Part shown: in pieces, positions 31,501 to 43,619 of the stretch
Numbering within the stretch: position 1 is the first letter of the stretch
How the letters are laid out: each line of letters begins with the position of its first letter
Source of the DNA: Macrocystis pyrifera
Lineage: Eukaryota > Sar > Phaeophyceae > Laminariales > Laminariaceae
Direction of reading: 5' to 3'
Length of the DNA: 64,000 nucleotides
NCBI GenBank assembly: GCA_031763025.1
Contig: JASSKH010000028.1
Coordinates: 7,513,324 to 7,577,323, forward strand
Notes under the pieces: generated by a model
What the model saw: only the letters and a program-made list of their open reading frames with translations
Database searches by the model: none
What the model was told of the DNA's origin: nothing
Program-made: the position numbers and the translations under genes

Positions 31501-34500
31501 CCAGTTCCGGCTGCGCAAGGCCGCGAGTTGGTCGCTGCCTGCTCTTGCTTCGCCCTATCGACCTCTCTACGGAGATCATCTAGCTGTCGCCGGAGCGCCT
31601 CCATTGCGTCTCTCGTATTCGCAGCCGCGGCCGCCTGGGCGTCATGCTTCGCCTGCGCCTGCCCCTGCCGAAGAGCCACCGACAGGTCTTCCGCGCGGCC
31701 CTCCAGGTCTTTCACCGCCGCGCGGGCGACGTCCTCGCTGGCTCGCAACCGTTTGACCTCTTCGCCGCGGGCACCGAGCTCGGCCTCGAGACGTTGCCTT
31801 TCTTGCCAAACACCTTCCACGAAGCCCGTTTGTTCTCGGCTCAGCTGCAGTATTGGGGAAACCGCAAGGCACGAGGCGAGAAACGCGCGAGAGAGGAATT
31901 GCCGCGTGACTCGGTTGTGGTACAAGAGCAGGCAGGTTGGCGTCCTGCGGACAAAGACGCCCATTTCAGGGTACGCACGCGCAAGGTACTCTACTAGGTA
32001 CTGATGCAGTCGTTGCACATCACGCCACATCTACTGTCATGAGGAACCCTCCTTGGTACGCTGTTGCATTGCGGGCGAACATTCCTATCAATAGCCTCAT
32101 TACTCGTTACCATGATTTACCCGAACATTGCCAAAACTAAAGCATACTTAATGTACAATTTTCCGTGCACGCGTACTTTAGCAAAGCAGCAGCGCGGGAA
32201 TGAGGCAAGAGCGAACACATCTAGACAAAAAAACAATTACCTCCCTGCTCTCCTCGAGCCTCGCCGCCGTCTCCGCCTCCCGATGCTCAGAGTCGCGCAG
32301 CTCCTCCTGCAGACGAGCTACCTCTTCCTCGGCCGCCTCACGCTCGTCTGCTCGCGCAGCCAAAATCTTGCCTGCCGCCGAGCGCAGGCAATCCGAGAGT
32401 TCACGAACCTCCGCGCGAGAGATAAAGCGCTGGTCTCCCTCTGATCCCTGCTCCCACTCATTGCTAAACAGATTATCGTTGGCATCCCTGCCGTCTCCAG
32501 GCTTGTTACTGTCCGCAGAGAGTGCCCTGCGCCGGCGCCGGCGCCCAGCAGCCGGCGCTGTCCAATTATGGCTTCCACCGGCGGCCCTTCCTCTTGGCTG
32601 CATGCTCGTCACCCACAGGGTGTCGTCGGTTTTTCTCCCTCGGTCGCCGTCACCGCCGTGATGCTCGGTCCTACTCATGGCCGCACACAACGCGGATGCT
32701 ACTCTATCCATCGCCGCACACGCGAGATGCAGCTCTCGCTTCCCAGCACCACTCGCTCCGCCCGAAACGCCACCCCTCTCCTGCAGACCTTGCGCCTTCC
32801 CCACGTGGCCCGCACCCCGCCGTTCCGTCTCGTCGCGTGAGTTGCCGCCCAACGTCGTGGGGACGGCCTTGTGCTCTCTTTCGCAGGCCTTGACCTTAAG
32901 TTTCAGTCTTTGCGCAACTGTGCGCGCTTCTGTCGCTTCAGCCAGTGCTAAAGCTAGCCTTTCCTCGAGCTCCGCGCGCATGCGGAGAGCGGCGCTCGCG
33001 GCCGACGTTGTCCCAGCCGCGGTTTCCGGAGTTTCTGCCACCAGTACACCAGCCGTCGTCGACACGGCCGTGGCCCCATCGCCAAGGCCGCCCGCTCTGC
33101 CGGACCGAGAGGAGGGGGTCGCCGAAGCAGGTTCGAGTTGTGATAGTAGCCTCGAATACTCGGCGCGGAGCTCCGCGGCCTGCGCCTGCGAAACAACAAG
33201 GCTGCGTTTGAGTGTCTCGCTATCCCGCCGTGCGGTCTCTGCCGCCTGCTGAGAGGAACGTGCTTTAGACTCAGCCGTGGCTTCAGCCGCTAGAGCTTGC
33301 TCCAGCGCAGCCGCCGCTGCCGCCCCCGCTCTCTCTGACCTCTTACGGCAGACAACAAGCTCGGCTTTGAGGTCGTCGGTCGCCTCTGCGGCTATTCGCT
33401 CTCGCTGCCGAGTGACACGGAGGTCGGTCTCCAGTGTCTCGACCCTAGCGCTAAGCGTTGGCAATTCTCGCTGCGCTTCGGCGAGGCTTGCCTTGGTAGC
33501 CGCGTCCAACTTCGCTCGCTCCCGCCTCACGTCTACCTCGATCTTCGCGTCCAATCGCGCCACCTGGAAAAGGGGGTTGGAGACACGGTGGGACCATAAT
33601 TTACACCAGCCGAGTGGCGGCAGCGTTGATTAAAACCAACAATTAATTTCGTACCTGGCAGCGACCTAAGCAACCGGCCAATTCATCGCCTCATGCCGCG
33701 GGGTCAAAACAAAAAGCGGCCTACTCGCACGCACGCAACCAAGGAGAGCTACGTCCGGAAATTTCGAGCGGGCCGTCGTCGGCAAGGAACCGGAAAAGCG
33801 ATTGTGAGCTCTGCACCGCCCACCGTGGTTGTACCCGGCGCTATCGATCGAGTCGAAATTCGGCGATTGTATCATAGCAGCACGGGAGCTGCCGGCGGGA
33901 GAAAAATTAAGAGGTTGTCCGATAAAAATATGCGGCGTTTGTGAATAGGTTCAGGGTTTGTTGCGTAAATACGGCGGCCCAGACCAATAATTTACCGCCA
34001 ATGTGACCCCCCCGTGATGCCGTAATGCGGGTATCCGATATATTTGGTGGTTGTGGCACGCCTCGCACCGAATCGGCCGCGGAAACAACACCTAACGCAG
34101 CTTTCTTGCGCCAAAATCGGTCGCAAAAAACGCCACAGTATTAAATAGTCGCACCTGCTTTCTCACGAGCGATATTTCTTCCTCTTGGGTTTTCCGGCGG
34201 GCCTCACTCGCTGCTAGATCTTCCCGCAAAGCCGCCGCCTTGCTTGATTCTCGCTCGAAGCGGCGGCGCTCCGCCTCTTCCCCCTCGCGCGCGAGCGCCA
34301 GCGTCACCTTGAGGCCGGCCAGCTCCGCTTCTGCCGCTTGCAAGCCTTCCGCTGCCGTTTCGCGTTCATGGTGAACCATCTTTGATGTGTAGGCAACCGG
34401 TGGGACAGGGATACAACATAAACTTGACGTCCGGAAAACGGGGGGGGGGGGACAGGTAGGCGAGTATATAACCATCTGCCTTGTTTTTCCTGGCACAACC

Positions 34501-37500
34501 GCTGTAGGCTACTGCAGTAGTGCACCACCTTCTGTAATAGCCAAAGAGACTTGGAGGTGATGAGTATACGTGTTTATCTCACCATTCGGACAGCGCGATA
34601 CTTTCTGAAAGGTTGCGTAGGTGCAAGAGAGGCAGGACATGGACACGCGAGGCCTTCCTCAGGACTTCCGTATTCGCCACGTTTTTTTTTTGTGCAGGGA
34701 CATTCGCTTCTTTGGTGCCTCTGAAACGATCAGCAATAGCCCCAAACGCTTTAGGCAAGTGCTATGTCATGGCAACTCCGTTAAGCGTACCACAAACGGT
34801 TTGGGTGCAGGGTAGAGAAGAGGACGATAGCGCTGGAAAATCGCAGCCGGCAGCGCAATGGCGACCTCTCGGAAACTCGGGCTAGAGAAAGGCCACAGTG
34901 GTAACTACTGAAACTGTCTATTGTTCACCTGATATTGAGTACTCTTATGCCGTAAATCGTGAGTTTTATTTCACGTCAGCAAGATCGCACCACGACGCAA
35001 AAATAATCAAGAACTCAGCTAAAAAAGGCCCGGTCCGTCCCGTGACACGCTGCCCAATGCATATAACTCGCTTGACTTCACGCTTGAGCGCGGCGCCTTG
35101 GTTTGCGCATGCGGGACGCTACCTCCGCCATAATTACCCGAACCCTCTATCGCTGTTATCGCGAAGCGTCAAGCATGCCGTCCTCACGCCGCCGAAGCAC
35201 TCGCCTGATTGTCCTGAGCGGCCGCTAGCGCCGCCGCCAGATCCACGCGCAGCCGTTCCACCTCCGCCTCAGTAATTGCTAGGTTCTCCACCGCGTGCAT
35301 ACGCTCTCGAAGGGCGGCCTATCAACAGGAGCATCGGAAATGCGTGCGAACAAACCAGAAAAAGACCGAACGCTATTCAGACTTTCTCTGCGTGGTGCCC
35401 GCAATTAATCACGCAATTCTTGGGGTATATACCTATTAGGTGCAATACAAGGTATAGTACCTGCCACGCGCACAAAAACGCTGATAAGGAGTACCGTAGC
35501 GTAAACCCAAACGCGGCTTGGGCATCGCCAACGGCCCCCGCAACGCAAAAACTGCACATCGCTTTCAAAGCTCCAAAACGACAACAGCACAAAAAACACA
35601 CACACACAGCCGGGCGGATCCAAAAGCCTGAATTCCGCGGGCACACACCTCCAGCTCGAGCTTCAAGCGCGCCGACCTTTCCCTCTCCACTCCCAGCTGC
35701 TCCCGGGCCCTCACCGCCTCCCGCACTTGCCGGCGCCCTTCCTCCTCGGCGGATGTCAGCGAGGCCACCGCCGACCTGGCTTCTTCGCGAGCTCGTTGGG
35801 CGGCGACGTTCCTCTCCCCGACGGTGCTCTCGAGCTCGGCGATTTGTTTTTCGACGGCGGCGCCGAGCCCCCGCCCGGCTGACTCCGCCTTCGCCGCCCT
35901 CGCCGTCTGTTCCGCCGCGTCTTCCTCCGCCACCGCGGCCCTCTCCAGCGCGTCCCGGACATCTCGCTCGGATGCCTCGAGCCGCTCCCGGAGAGCAGCG
36001 GTGCCGTCCTGCTCTTCGGAGAGCTCCCCCGTCGCGGCCTCCAGCTTCTCTCTCAGGCGGGTGAGGTCCTCGTCGCGCTCGCGCAGCGCCAGGTTGAGGG
36101 CGGCACGTTCTTCCGACTCTTTCGCCGCGGCCGTCTCCTTGGCGCGGCGGGCGAGGCGCGAGATCTCGGCCCGCGCCTCAGTGAGTTCGGCCGTCTGCGC
36201 GCGGCGCTTCCGCTCCGAGCTGTGCAAGCGCGTCGACATTTCACTCAAGTTGTCGGCCTACGCAGCATTTGAACGAAAGAGAGGGAGAGGGGGGAGGGTA
36301 CTCATGTCACGCATGGCCCTAGTCGTATGACCATAGACCCTCGAATCTCCACAATACTAATACCGGGACAGAGCCCGTAGGGTTTTCACCGACCAGGCAG
36401 GCATGGCTTGCACCAAGCACGAAGCGCCGTGGGGTGTTCGGCGAGGCGCATGAAGGGTGAGCTGCATCCAACTAAGAACCGCTTGTGCGGTGGATTTTCT
36501 GGCAGCATCGAAATAACTGATTTATTTTATGGTGCGGCCGCTTCCAGAGACAGCAGTGGGCTTATTACGTACCTGTTTCGTGGGTGCCTTACCATATACA
36601 CACTACGATCTATGATACTCCCCCTTGTACGGATTTAAGGTTCTCCACCCCGCACAAATGATCTAGCTCGACCGCTAGCCATGGTGACCTACAAAAACAA
36701 AACTGTACCCTGGTTGAATAGCTCACGCAATGATTGGCGCCTTTTACAGCGTCGTTGCCAACCGACGTTAACCCTTCGTATAGACAGGGGTGGGAATTGA
36801 AAAAAACGCGAAGCAATGGGGAGGTGGAGTTGCAGAAATGGTGTCCGGGGTGTGTGTCTGTGTGGGGGGGGGGTGAAAGTAAGTACACGGTGAGACCGAG
36901 CTGTCAAAGGCCAAGAGGCCCGAAGGGACTACGATTATGTACGAGAGGAGGTTATCGCCCTTCTACAGTAGTTACTTGCGGAAGATGCGCTCCCACAAGT
37001 GATCAGAATGCGATCAGAATGCACCGTGGCGCTGTCCATGACAAAAAAAAAATAACAACGGGTATGAGTATAACCTACTGTAGTCTGAAAGCGAAGCACT
37101 CAAGGCCTTAAGATCAAGGCGGCAGCATCTAGGAGCGCATCAAGCAAAAATTGCATGCGCCGCTGAATCTTCCACAAGACTGAAATGGTGGGCGCATGGA
37201 TTTTTACCGGAGTCCCTGGGTCAAGAAGAACTGCCAGGCGCACGGTTGAAATACTATGACAAGCGGGCATCAATCATTCGCCAAATCGTGTAATCTGCTT
37301 GGTGTAGCGCTCTTACAGCCAGGAGAACAGCGCAATTATGCCGTTCGAGAAAAAATCGCTGCAGTCGCGCAACAAAAAGAAAAAGCGAGGCGTCGAGACT
37401 ACTCGCCGTGAGACAGGTGCACAGCTACTGTAAACAAACCCACCATCTTTCCTGCATCGTCCTTGGCACGCCGCGCGGCGACTTCCCGCTGCTCTAGCAC

Positions 37501-38826
37501 CGCCCGCATCCGCTTAAGTGCCCCGTGAGCAGATGCAACAAGCTTTGATCCTCCCACCGCGACGTCTGCACCCTTAGAGGTGGAAAGAAGTTGCTGCTGC
37601 GGCGGCGGTGACAAGGATTGCGCTATGGCATACACCCCGTCCTGAAGCAGATCGGTGGCTCTTGCGGATGGCGCTTCGCGGTGCACCGCCGTCGCGGCTG
37701 GCAGCCAACTAGACTTTGAGGGACCACCTATTTCCCCCTTGCGATACGATCGACGTGTTGCATCCTTCACCCTCAGCGGAGCTTCGCCTGCATCGTCAAC
37801 AGCGTTTCCTCCGCCTAGCGCTGGTCCCGTACGCGGTTTTGTCACACGCGATTCCGGAGCCCTTGGTCGGTTGTCTTCGTTGGTGCCGTCGTTATCGTCG
37901 TCGTTGTCGTCGTAGCATCCAAAGCCGGCCGAGCTTCCTGCGTTGACGCCACTACCGAGAGAAGCCGCGAGGTGTTTGAAACTGCCAGCGCTCGTGGCAA
38001 CGGCGCCGACGTCACGCTTAAGACGCAGCAGGTCCTTTTCTCTTGACTTCAACGCGTCGCGCAGCTCGAGCAGGGAGCCACCACCGTCCACCGAGTCTTC
38101 TCTCTCTCTTTCAAGTCGCCCTCCCCGACCCTCTCCTACCCCAGCTCTTTTTGCCCCTCTTTCTCCTCCTTCTGCTTCGCCCATTCCTCCTCCGTCTTCT
38201 TGTCTTTCTCCTTTGCCCTCTCGGCTTCGGTCTGCCGGGCGGCGTTTTCTCCTGCTATTGGTCCCACGATCTGGCCCAACGCCGTCGTCCCTGATCTCCT
38301 CATCCTCCGACGAACGTCTTCGAGATGTTTTCTTACCCCCCTCGCTAACGTCGTCGCTCGGCCAAGGTGGTGGTAATGGCGACGGCGACCGCGGCGGCAA
38401 CGGCAGCGACAAAGTCCCTGCTTGGCCGTCCACAAGCAACGCCCGCGCTCGGTGCTCAGATGACACGCCTGCTGACATCCTACGCCGCTCCTTCCCCCCC
38501 TTCTCTTCCTCCCCATCATCCCCTTTTTTCCACTCCGACGTTACCGTTGCTGTCATTACACCTACCCTTCCACTCGCACTGCCACCGGTAGGCCGCCCGC
38601 TATCGCGGGCTCCAGTCGAGCGACGCATGTCAAGGCTGTCATCGCCGTTCCCACCCAGGTCCTGGGAGAAACCCGATGCAGCGTCTCCTCGCCCCAGGAT
38701 GTGGTCGCTAGAGTACAATTTTCGACCGTCCTCTGTCGGGCGAAGCTCTCGCAAAGACAAGCGCCCGTGCGAATGGCTTGTCTGGGCGGTGGACGGAAAC
38801 GAGTTGGGTGCGGCGGGGCAAGGCGG
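26118..38826 (-). CDS. Giant coiled-coil protein, multi-exon gene
   Basis: Exons on the minus strand: 38826-37444, 36257-35649, 35318-35205, 34379-34155, 33563-32241, 31844-31242, 30823-30201 (containing a 32-nt interruption) and 28595-26118. All introns fall between codons. About 2,440 codons are recognised, and an extra upstream exon (to 39364) is likely. The N-terminal part is Pro/Ser/Arg-rich and disordered. The middle and most of the last exon are dense alpha-helical heptads rich in Ala, Glu, Arg and Leu. The C-terminus is Ser/Gly-rich. The look is that of golgin, rootletin or myosin-tail-like scaffold proteins, but no diagnostic motor, GRIP or SMC head motif is visible. Function is therefore limited to a long structural or tethering rod. 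The start codon is not identified. Confidence 0.8.
28596..30200 (-). other. Intron of the coiled-coil gene, with an internal tandem duplication
   Basis: Donor CAG|GTTTGT, acceptor CTCAG. At 29456-29585 and 29682-29800 the intron holds two copies of a unit, period about 226: GGCATGCAAGCGT(A/T)TGGCA … GGGAGCGCTGTGAC. No exon was found inside. Confidence 0.55.
30201..30823 (-). CDS. Coiled-coil gene exon with a 32-nt frame-breaking insert
   Basis: Acceptor GCTATAG|GGT, donor CAG|GTTTGT. Translation starts GALDALKLSQELLLRINRKR and ends LAEAQGHLRDKAAQ. The frame breaks at 30395-30426: that 32-nt stretch begins GTAACA and ends TTCTCAG. Removing it restores one frame (AATPAAG joined to MGGGRWRDPAALRREN) and makes the exon an exact multiple of three (591). 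Confidence 0.75.
30395..30426 (-). other. Candidate 32-nt mini-intron or frameshift
   Basis: Bounded by GT and AG with a pyrimidine-rich end (CACCTTCTCAG). Much shorter than every other intron here (330-1605 nt), so a two-base-equivalent indel or an assembly error is an equal possibility. Confidence 0.4.
31242..31844 (-). CDS. Coiled-coil gene exon
   Basis: Acceptor AATACTGCAG|CTG, donor CAG|GTGCGT, 201 codons, phase 0 at both ends. Heptads LSREQTGFVEGVWQERQRLE and LRRQLDDLRREVDRAKQEQ flank an Ala/Gly-rich linker, followed by FQRLRAKYEKAKGRIAALEE. Confidence 0.85.
32241..33563 (-). CDS. Coiled-coil gene exon
   Basis: Acceptor TTTTCCAG|GTG, donor GAG|GTAATT, 441 codons, phase 0. Heptads run from VARLDAKIEVDVRRERAKLD, then a disordered Ser/Thr/Gly linker, a second helix with LEERLALALAEATEA, a basic Arg-rich patch (AAGRRRRRRAL) and a final helix VARLQEELRDSEHREAETAA. 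Confidence 0.85.
34155..34379 (-). CDS. Coiled-coil gene exon
   Basis: Acceptor ACATCAAAG|ATG, donor CAG|GTGCGA, 75 codons, phase 0. Pure heptad sequence, MVHHERETAAEGLQAAEAEL to EEEISLVRKQ. Confidence 0.8.
35205..35318 (-). CDS. Coiled-coil gene exon with a GC donor
   Basis: Acceptor TTGATAG|GCC; exon of 38 codons (AALRERMHAVENLAITEAEV … AAALAAAQDNQ). The donor is CAG|GCGAGT, a GC-AG type junction; a stop follows eight codons later if it is not spliced. Only the GC donor keeps phase 0. Confidence 0.7.
35649..36257 (-). CDS. Coiled-coil gene exon
   Basis: Acceptor CTGCGTAG|GCC, donor GAG|GTGTGT, 203 codons, phase 0. Uninterrupted heptads from ADNLSEMSTRLHSSERKRRA to RERSARLKLELE. Confidence 0.85.
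36280..36776 (-). mobile_element. C-tailed retroposon, long copy 8, inside an intron
   Basis: About 497 bases, same layout as 18573-19079 but more diverged (GACCAGGCAGGCATGGCTTG, AGCTGCATCCAACTAAGAAC). It occupies much of the 1,186-nt intron 36258-37443 of the coiled-coil gene, in the sense orientation of that gene, and its C tail lies next to the acceptor. Confidence 0.8.
37444..38826 (-). CDS. Coiled-coil gene, N-terminal exon
   Basis: Donor GATG|GTGGGT. The acceptor is proposed at TTGAGACAG|CCG (38826), giving 461 codons, phase 0 at both ends; an alternative acceptor is TGCTGCTGCAG near 38895. Long disordered region (SPSPLPPPWPSDD, Arg/Gly-rich) with a short helix LLELRDALKSREKDLLRLKR and a last helix ALKRMRAVLEQREVAARRAK. 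The 5' boundary is uncertain. Confidence 0.7.
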
Positions 38827-39363
38827 CTGTCTCAAAATACTGGTGTCGAATTGCCAAAGACCAATACTTTCGGAGTGATGAGGGCCACTGCAGCAGCAGC
38901 AGAGCCAGCGAAAACATCGCTCAGGGGCAACATGGTGCGACTCGGGGTCAGTGTATCCAGTGTATCGTTGGTGGTGGTACGCTGCAACAACGTAGAACAA
39001 ACTAGGGTAGAATACTGCGGTAAAGTGCACTCAGAGTCTGTCAGTATAGTGCCCAAACGAGGCACGCCAGATCTTCACCGTGTCTCGGCGACTGTCGAGT
39101 CCGCTTGAGCTACCATCGGTCTCAAGTACAGGTGATCGACCATCAACAAAACTGAAATGACAAAAATCCAGCACGAAAACCTGCTGTGGGACCTGATTCA
39201 AGCCAAGGGGGGTGAGCTGTCCGTTGCCACACAGATCAGAGGCAACAGCAGTTATCTTCAATATCCGTCCAATCCACACACAAGGAGAATAGCGTGTTGG
39301 GCTCGACTACCAATAACACGAGGACGATCCCATTCAGTTGCAGCTGTATGATCTCGCGCTTAC

Positions 39364-39522
39364 CCGGTCGAGTGCTGAGGGCAAGGCCGGCACCTCCTCT
39401 GCGTCGCTCTTCGCTGCCGTCTCCCTGTCAGCGAGCGCGGGCGGCCGCAGTGTCGTCGATACAGCATCAATAGCAAGACATTTAGACGTCAGGCTAGCTT
39501 TGCTTCGTTTTTTCGAAGTCGT
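39364..39522 (-). CDS. Likely upstream exon of the coiled-coil gene
   Basis: Strong donor CGG|GTAAGC at 39364 in phase 0. Open upstream to at most 39522; translation includes LRPPALADRETAAKSDAEEV. It joins in frame to 38826. No ATG in frame, so the true first exon lies elsewhere or the acceptor is internal. Confidence 0.4.
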
Positions 39523-42085
39523 TCATGCGTTTATGTGGACTCCACCGTCGGTGCTTGTATCCATCCACAGAAGTGTATCAGTGGAACTGCTGCTGCACAT
39601 GACCGAAGAAGGCCGGTGTCGACGTATGATACTAGGGTGGTCTATACCCGCGCAAATGTGTAATACCTGGTACGTATGCGATACGACTACGAACTGAGAT
39701 CACAGCACGTGCACATGCTTTCAAGGTGCATTCGTCTTAAGGTATACGCACGTATAATATCATTGGCACGTCGAGATGCTCCACGTATACGTACTTGTTA
39801 AAAGCTCAGAAAATTGAGCATATTCTCCTGCTGACCCTGGACTACTGGTATTTGCGTTCTATAAATACCAGGTAACAAATTACAAGTATATCAATAACAT
39901 CATCAATGCGTAGCATGGCATATGATTACTCTGGTGTTCATTGGCGATCGACGGGATTTCTCATACCGACGTACTGCTGTCCAGCTGAACTCGCACTCTT
40001 GAGTGAGTCTCAGCAGGCGGAGAGGGAGGACAGCAGTGCTTCATTCGAATTGTCCCCAGCCTCACGTGCGTAGCGGCGAGAGTATAGCAGAGGCACACGA
40101 GCGAAGTGGCACGACACAGCTGCTGCTTGCTGCTGCTGATAGGCCTAGAGGCTATGTAGGACTACGATTGCGATCAACTTTGTACCGTCAGTACGTAGTA
40201 CTGGTACTGTATACCGGAATAATACGATATCTACGTACTCCAGTACACCTCTTTGCTGGAACCAACTGCCTCTTCAAACTTTTTGACACAACAGCCCGAA
40301 CGGTGCGCTGCACCGCAACGAGGTAGCGTAGTGCCCTCTTTGGTCTATTAAGAACGCTGTTACGCCTCAACTACGTATGACACTACTGTACAGCTGTACG
40401 TACTAATAGTATTCGTACTCGTACCGCTATAAAAGCCGATACTGCCATCGTCGGCAAGCATCACCTTACGTACCCGGCAGGGAGGGGTCGAAGAGCGTCG
40501 GAAGACCGGTCAACCCCACGGCGATTTGGCTCGCGACCGTGTGGGCTCCCTCCTCCGGACCCGAGACTAGACCCCGACTGTGCGCGGCTCCAGTGCAAAG
40601 AGTCGTGGCCGGGTGCCGACTGCGGTAACATTGAGACGGAAGGTTGATCAATCGGCGGTACGAGCGAACGAGGTGGGGCTAGGCTATATCGTAGGGGGGC
40701 CGAGGGGGCTTGACCGAAAAAATGGTTGAAATCATGAGTTTGATAAACTGGTACCAGAGGGTACTTTGTTTAGCGGTAGGAGTACTCGTATGCCAGGTGC
40801 CAGGTATACAAGCGTGCAGTGCGTAATGTCGTCAAACAAATATGAACCAGGTATCTGTGGGCCATCTGACCTTGGGCGAGCTGCCAGAGGTGTCTGCGAA
40901 TCCTTCTCGCAGCCGCTCGACCGCTCTGCCTATGGCCTGTGCGGTGCGGGTGTCGGCGAGGGGTGTGAGAGCGACGGTCACTTATCGTCGCGGTGCGATC
41001 AAAGCAGCACAGAAACACAGCAGTGCGCACTTTAGCACAACAGGGCGTTTCTCTCGACAAGCACAGCACTGAACACCAGTAAAAGCCATGCTGCCGCCGC
41101 CGCACATCACTGGCATACACCACACCGACCATCAGCTGTAGTGCTGTTGCTCAGGCTCTCCTTGGTCGACTCGCCCAACCAAGTGTTTCGGATTCTTCAA
41201 ATTCCAATTTCAAATCTTTTCGTACCGCGTATCTCTCGGCAAATATTTTCCATGCAAGCACAGCGCGCCAAGTTTTGGAATGCACAACTTACCTGGATAT
41301 CCTCCTTGAAACTATCGGTGGATGGGCTCGCACGATTCGACTCCCGGTCGGCTCCACTTGGATGGACCCAGAGGCCGTCTGCTTCCATCAGTCGAGAGCC
41401 AGAGGGTGGATTGCGACTTGCTGTTTTTTGGCAGCACACCTTCATGGAGCACCATATGATATCGCAGGCGTTTTTGTGCAGGGTAGCTCGACAACGATAT
41501 TTCGTAGATCTGTGCGCGTACAGCAGGGAGCAGGCAGATCTATCTGCAGAAAGAGGCAACGTGCGACCTGAACCACACGGATCAACGTGCGACCTGAACC
41601 ACACGGATCAGAGGATCAGCGCCGGTGAGTCCCTTCTCGTCAATGGTTTTGTCAAATGCTGCTGGTAGGTTGCCTTGGTCTCGTCGCCCAGATAAAATGG
41701 AGCAAGCGCGATATTTTCAGTGGGTTTTCAAAGCCACAACATGGCGCCAACAACTTCCAGCACGCATGGAGTACGAGGGTGTACGACTGAAACATGTGCT
41801 GAACCAGGTAAACATGTGCGCGCGGGGCGACTGTTCAACGTCTAGCCTCTACGTATAGCAAGTGGTCCGCCGAGACATGCCTCGTATAGGCTACTGAGAC
41901 TAAACGGATCTGATCGCAGAAGAGTACGGCGGTCGGTCGGTCGGTCGATGCATCGATGTGTTGTCTACATCATCAGCAAAAAAGTTTTTGTGTGTTCTTC
42001 TACCCGTCGACATCCAGCATGCCCAGTGCTGTGTCCGTGCTACAATCTCTGTGGTCACAGCTATACTACTGTGACAGCAGTATCA
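39523..42085. other. No gene recognised
   Basis: Upstream flank of the coiled-coil gene. Open frames of 100-175 codons overlap at 41141-41668 on both strands without a domain or splice support. A direct repeat of 24 bases (GTGCGACCTGAACCACACGG) occurs at 41558-41605. Confidence 0.4.
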
Positions 42086-42087
42086 TA

Positions 42088-43345
42088 GCGCCCTAACGAT
42101 CCCCGGAGATGATGTGCTACTAGCTTTTGCTCCGCGATGAACCTTTCATGTCCACTTGCTTGATCGACCTCTAGGCACACATACATATATGCCCTCGAGG
42201 CTCACGAAAGAAAGCCATTCTTGGCCTGCGCACCGCATGATGACACGTCTCGATGAGCGTGCTCTTCCAGCTGACTGATTGCTGAAGGGCACCGAAATAT
42301 CTACACCGAGAATTGTAGATAGACGAGTAGCAGTGGCGAAAATAATGGACTGCTTGTGTGGCGTCAGCGGGGGGGGGATACTTCAGGATTCCTTGGCACG
42401 TCTTCTGTATCGAAGCTGTCTGAACAAGGCGACCACCCGCCTTAATTAGCTATAAACTCGTACAGTAAGTAGTTGTGTCGAGCCATTTTAGGCCGCCGCC
42501 TTGAAGCCGTGGTCGCCTCAAAGCCGCAGCCGCCTTCTATAGTGTCGCTTTGTATACTTTCGTCTTATCTCGGGACCAACACTCACTCTACCAGCAATAC
42601 CTGGTGATCAGTAACGCCCTAACGATCGCCGAACATGATGTGCAAGTAGTTTTTTTCTCTGCGGGGTGTCCACTACTCGCTTGGCCGACCTCTATTAATA
42701 GGCATACATTTATTTATTTTTTCCATCCCATTTGTTGTCTTCGCCTTGTTTTCTCCCTCCTTTCTATATAATAGTCGTAGCTCAGATCCGGGGTCACCAT
42801 TAAGGTAGGCTCTTCTCCCTTCTCCCCACTACGGTTCTGGCCGTGGAAGGCTTTTTTATCGCGAGAAGAAATCGGCCCCTTTCTTCCCTCGTCGACTCGC
42901 ATCGAATTGGATACCCCTCATGAAAACCATGTTTGGTCGGCGCCGGGCAGCATGCGTGACGTCTCGTCATTGCGGCTGGCTTCAGCATACTCTCTAAATT
43001 GGCCGAAGGGCACCGAAATATCGACCATATATAGCACCGAGAGCTGTAGCAGATGCGAAAGCTATTGACTGCCGGTGGGGGCGGTGCCTCAGTACGCTCT
43101 TTTTCTTTGTCCAGATCGTCTGAATAAGGCTCTGAATAAGGCCACCACTCGCCCGATATGGTCACTCTTCCTGTACAAGGCGAGTGTACCTATAGAAGAT
43201 GGCTCGCCTGGTATTGGCTCCTACGATCGAGTAGTTGTGTCAAGCCATGTTAGATCGCCCTCAAGCCGTAGTCGCCTTATGTAGTGTCGTCTGATCTCGG
43301 GACCATCAACTGAACTGCTGTACCAGGTGTATGGTAGTCGATCGG
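42088..43345. repeat. Diverged tandem duplication, units of about 0.5-0.7 kb
   Basis: CCCTAACGATC(C/G)CCG…GATGATGTG (42091 and 42614), GAAGGGCACCGAAATATC (42285 and 43007), GTAGTTGTGTC(G/A)AGCCAT and ATCTCGGGACCA occur in the same order twice. The second unit carries about 190 extra bases around 42710-42905. Confidence 0.6.
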
Positions 43346-43619
43346 ACGGGAAGACTAAGATCGCTGCGCAGACCATACAAACGTAGAGTAAAAAGCGTCT
43401 ATTTAATGGGCTATTTCGATTAAAAAAACACATGTTGAAAAACGTATAATATGCTTTCGGCGTTTTTTTACAGCTGCAGCAACACTACTTCTGGTATAAT
43501 GACGACGTTTAATCACTCCCTATCGAAACCTGCATTCCCTCGCTACTAAACCTCGGACCAGAGTATCAAATACCAGGTATACTCTACGGCCGCGGATCGG
43601 AGCAGGGCAGTTTTGTAGT

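Noticed and set aside
31264-32004. Plus-strand 246-codon frame opposite another coiled-coil exon
   Set aside because: Same antisense effect; no domain and no splice support.
33693-33944. 83-codon plus-strand frame (MPRGQNKKRPTRTHATKESY…) in an intron of the coiled-coil gene
   Set aside because: It has coding-like base use but no recognisable domain, homologue or promoter context; it could be a nested gene or chance.
37140-37400. Possible broken frame in the retroposon-bearing intron
   Set aside because: Peptide-like stretches in two frames separated by a stop, but no family recognised.
41141-41668. 175-codon plus-strand frame
   Set aside because: Overlapped by equally long frames on the same and opposite strands; no domain or splice signals.
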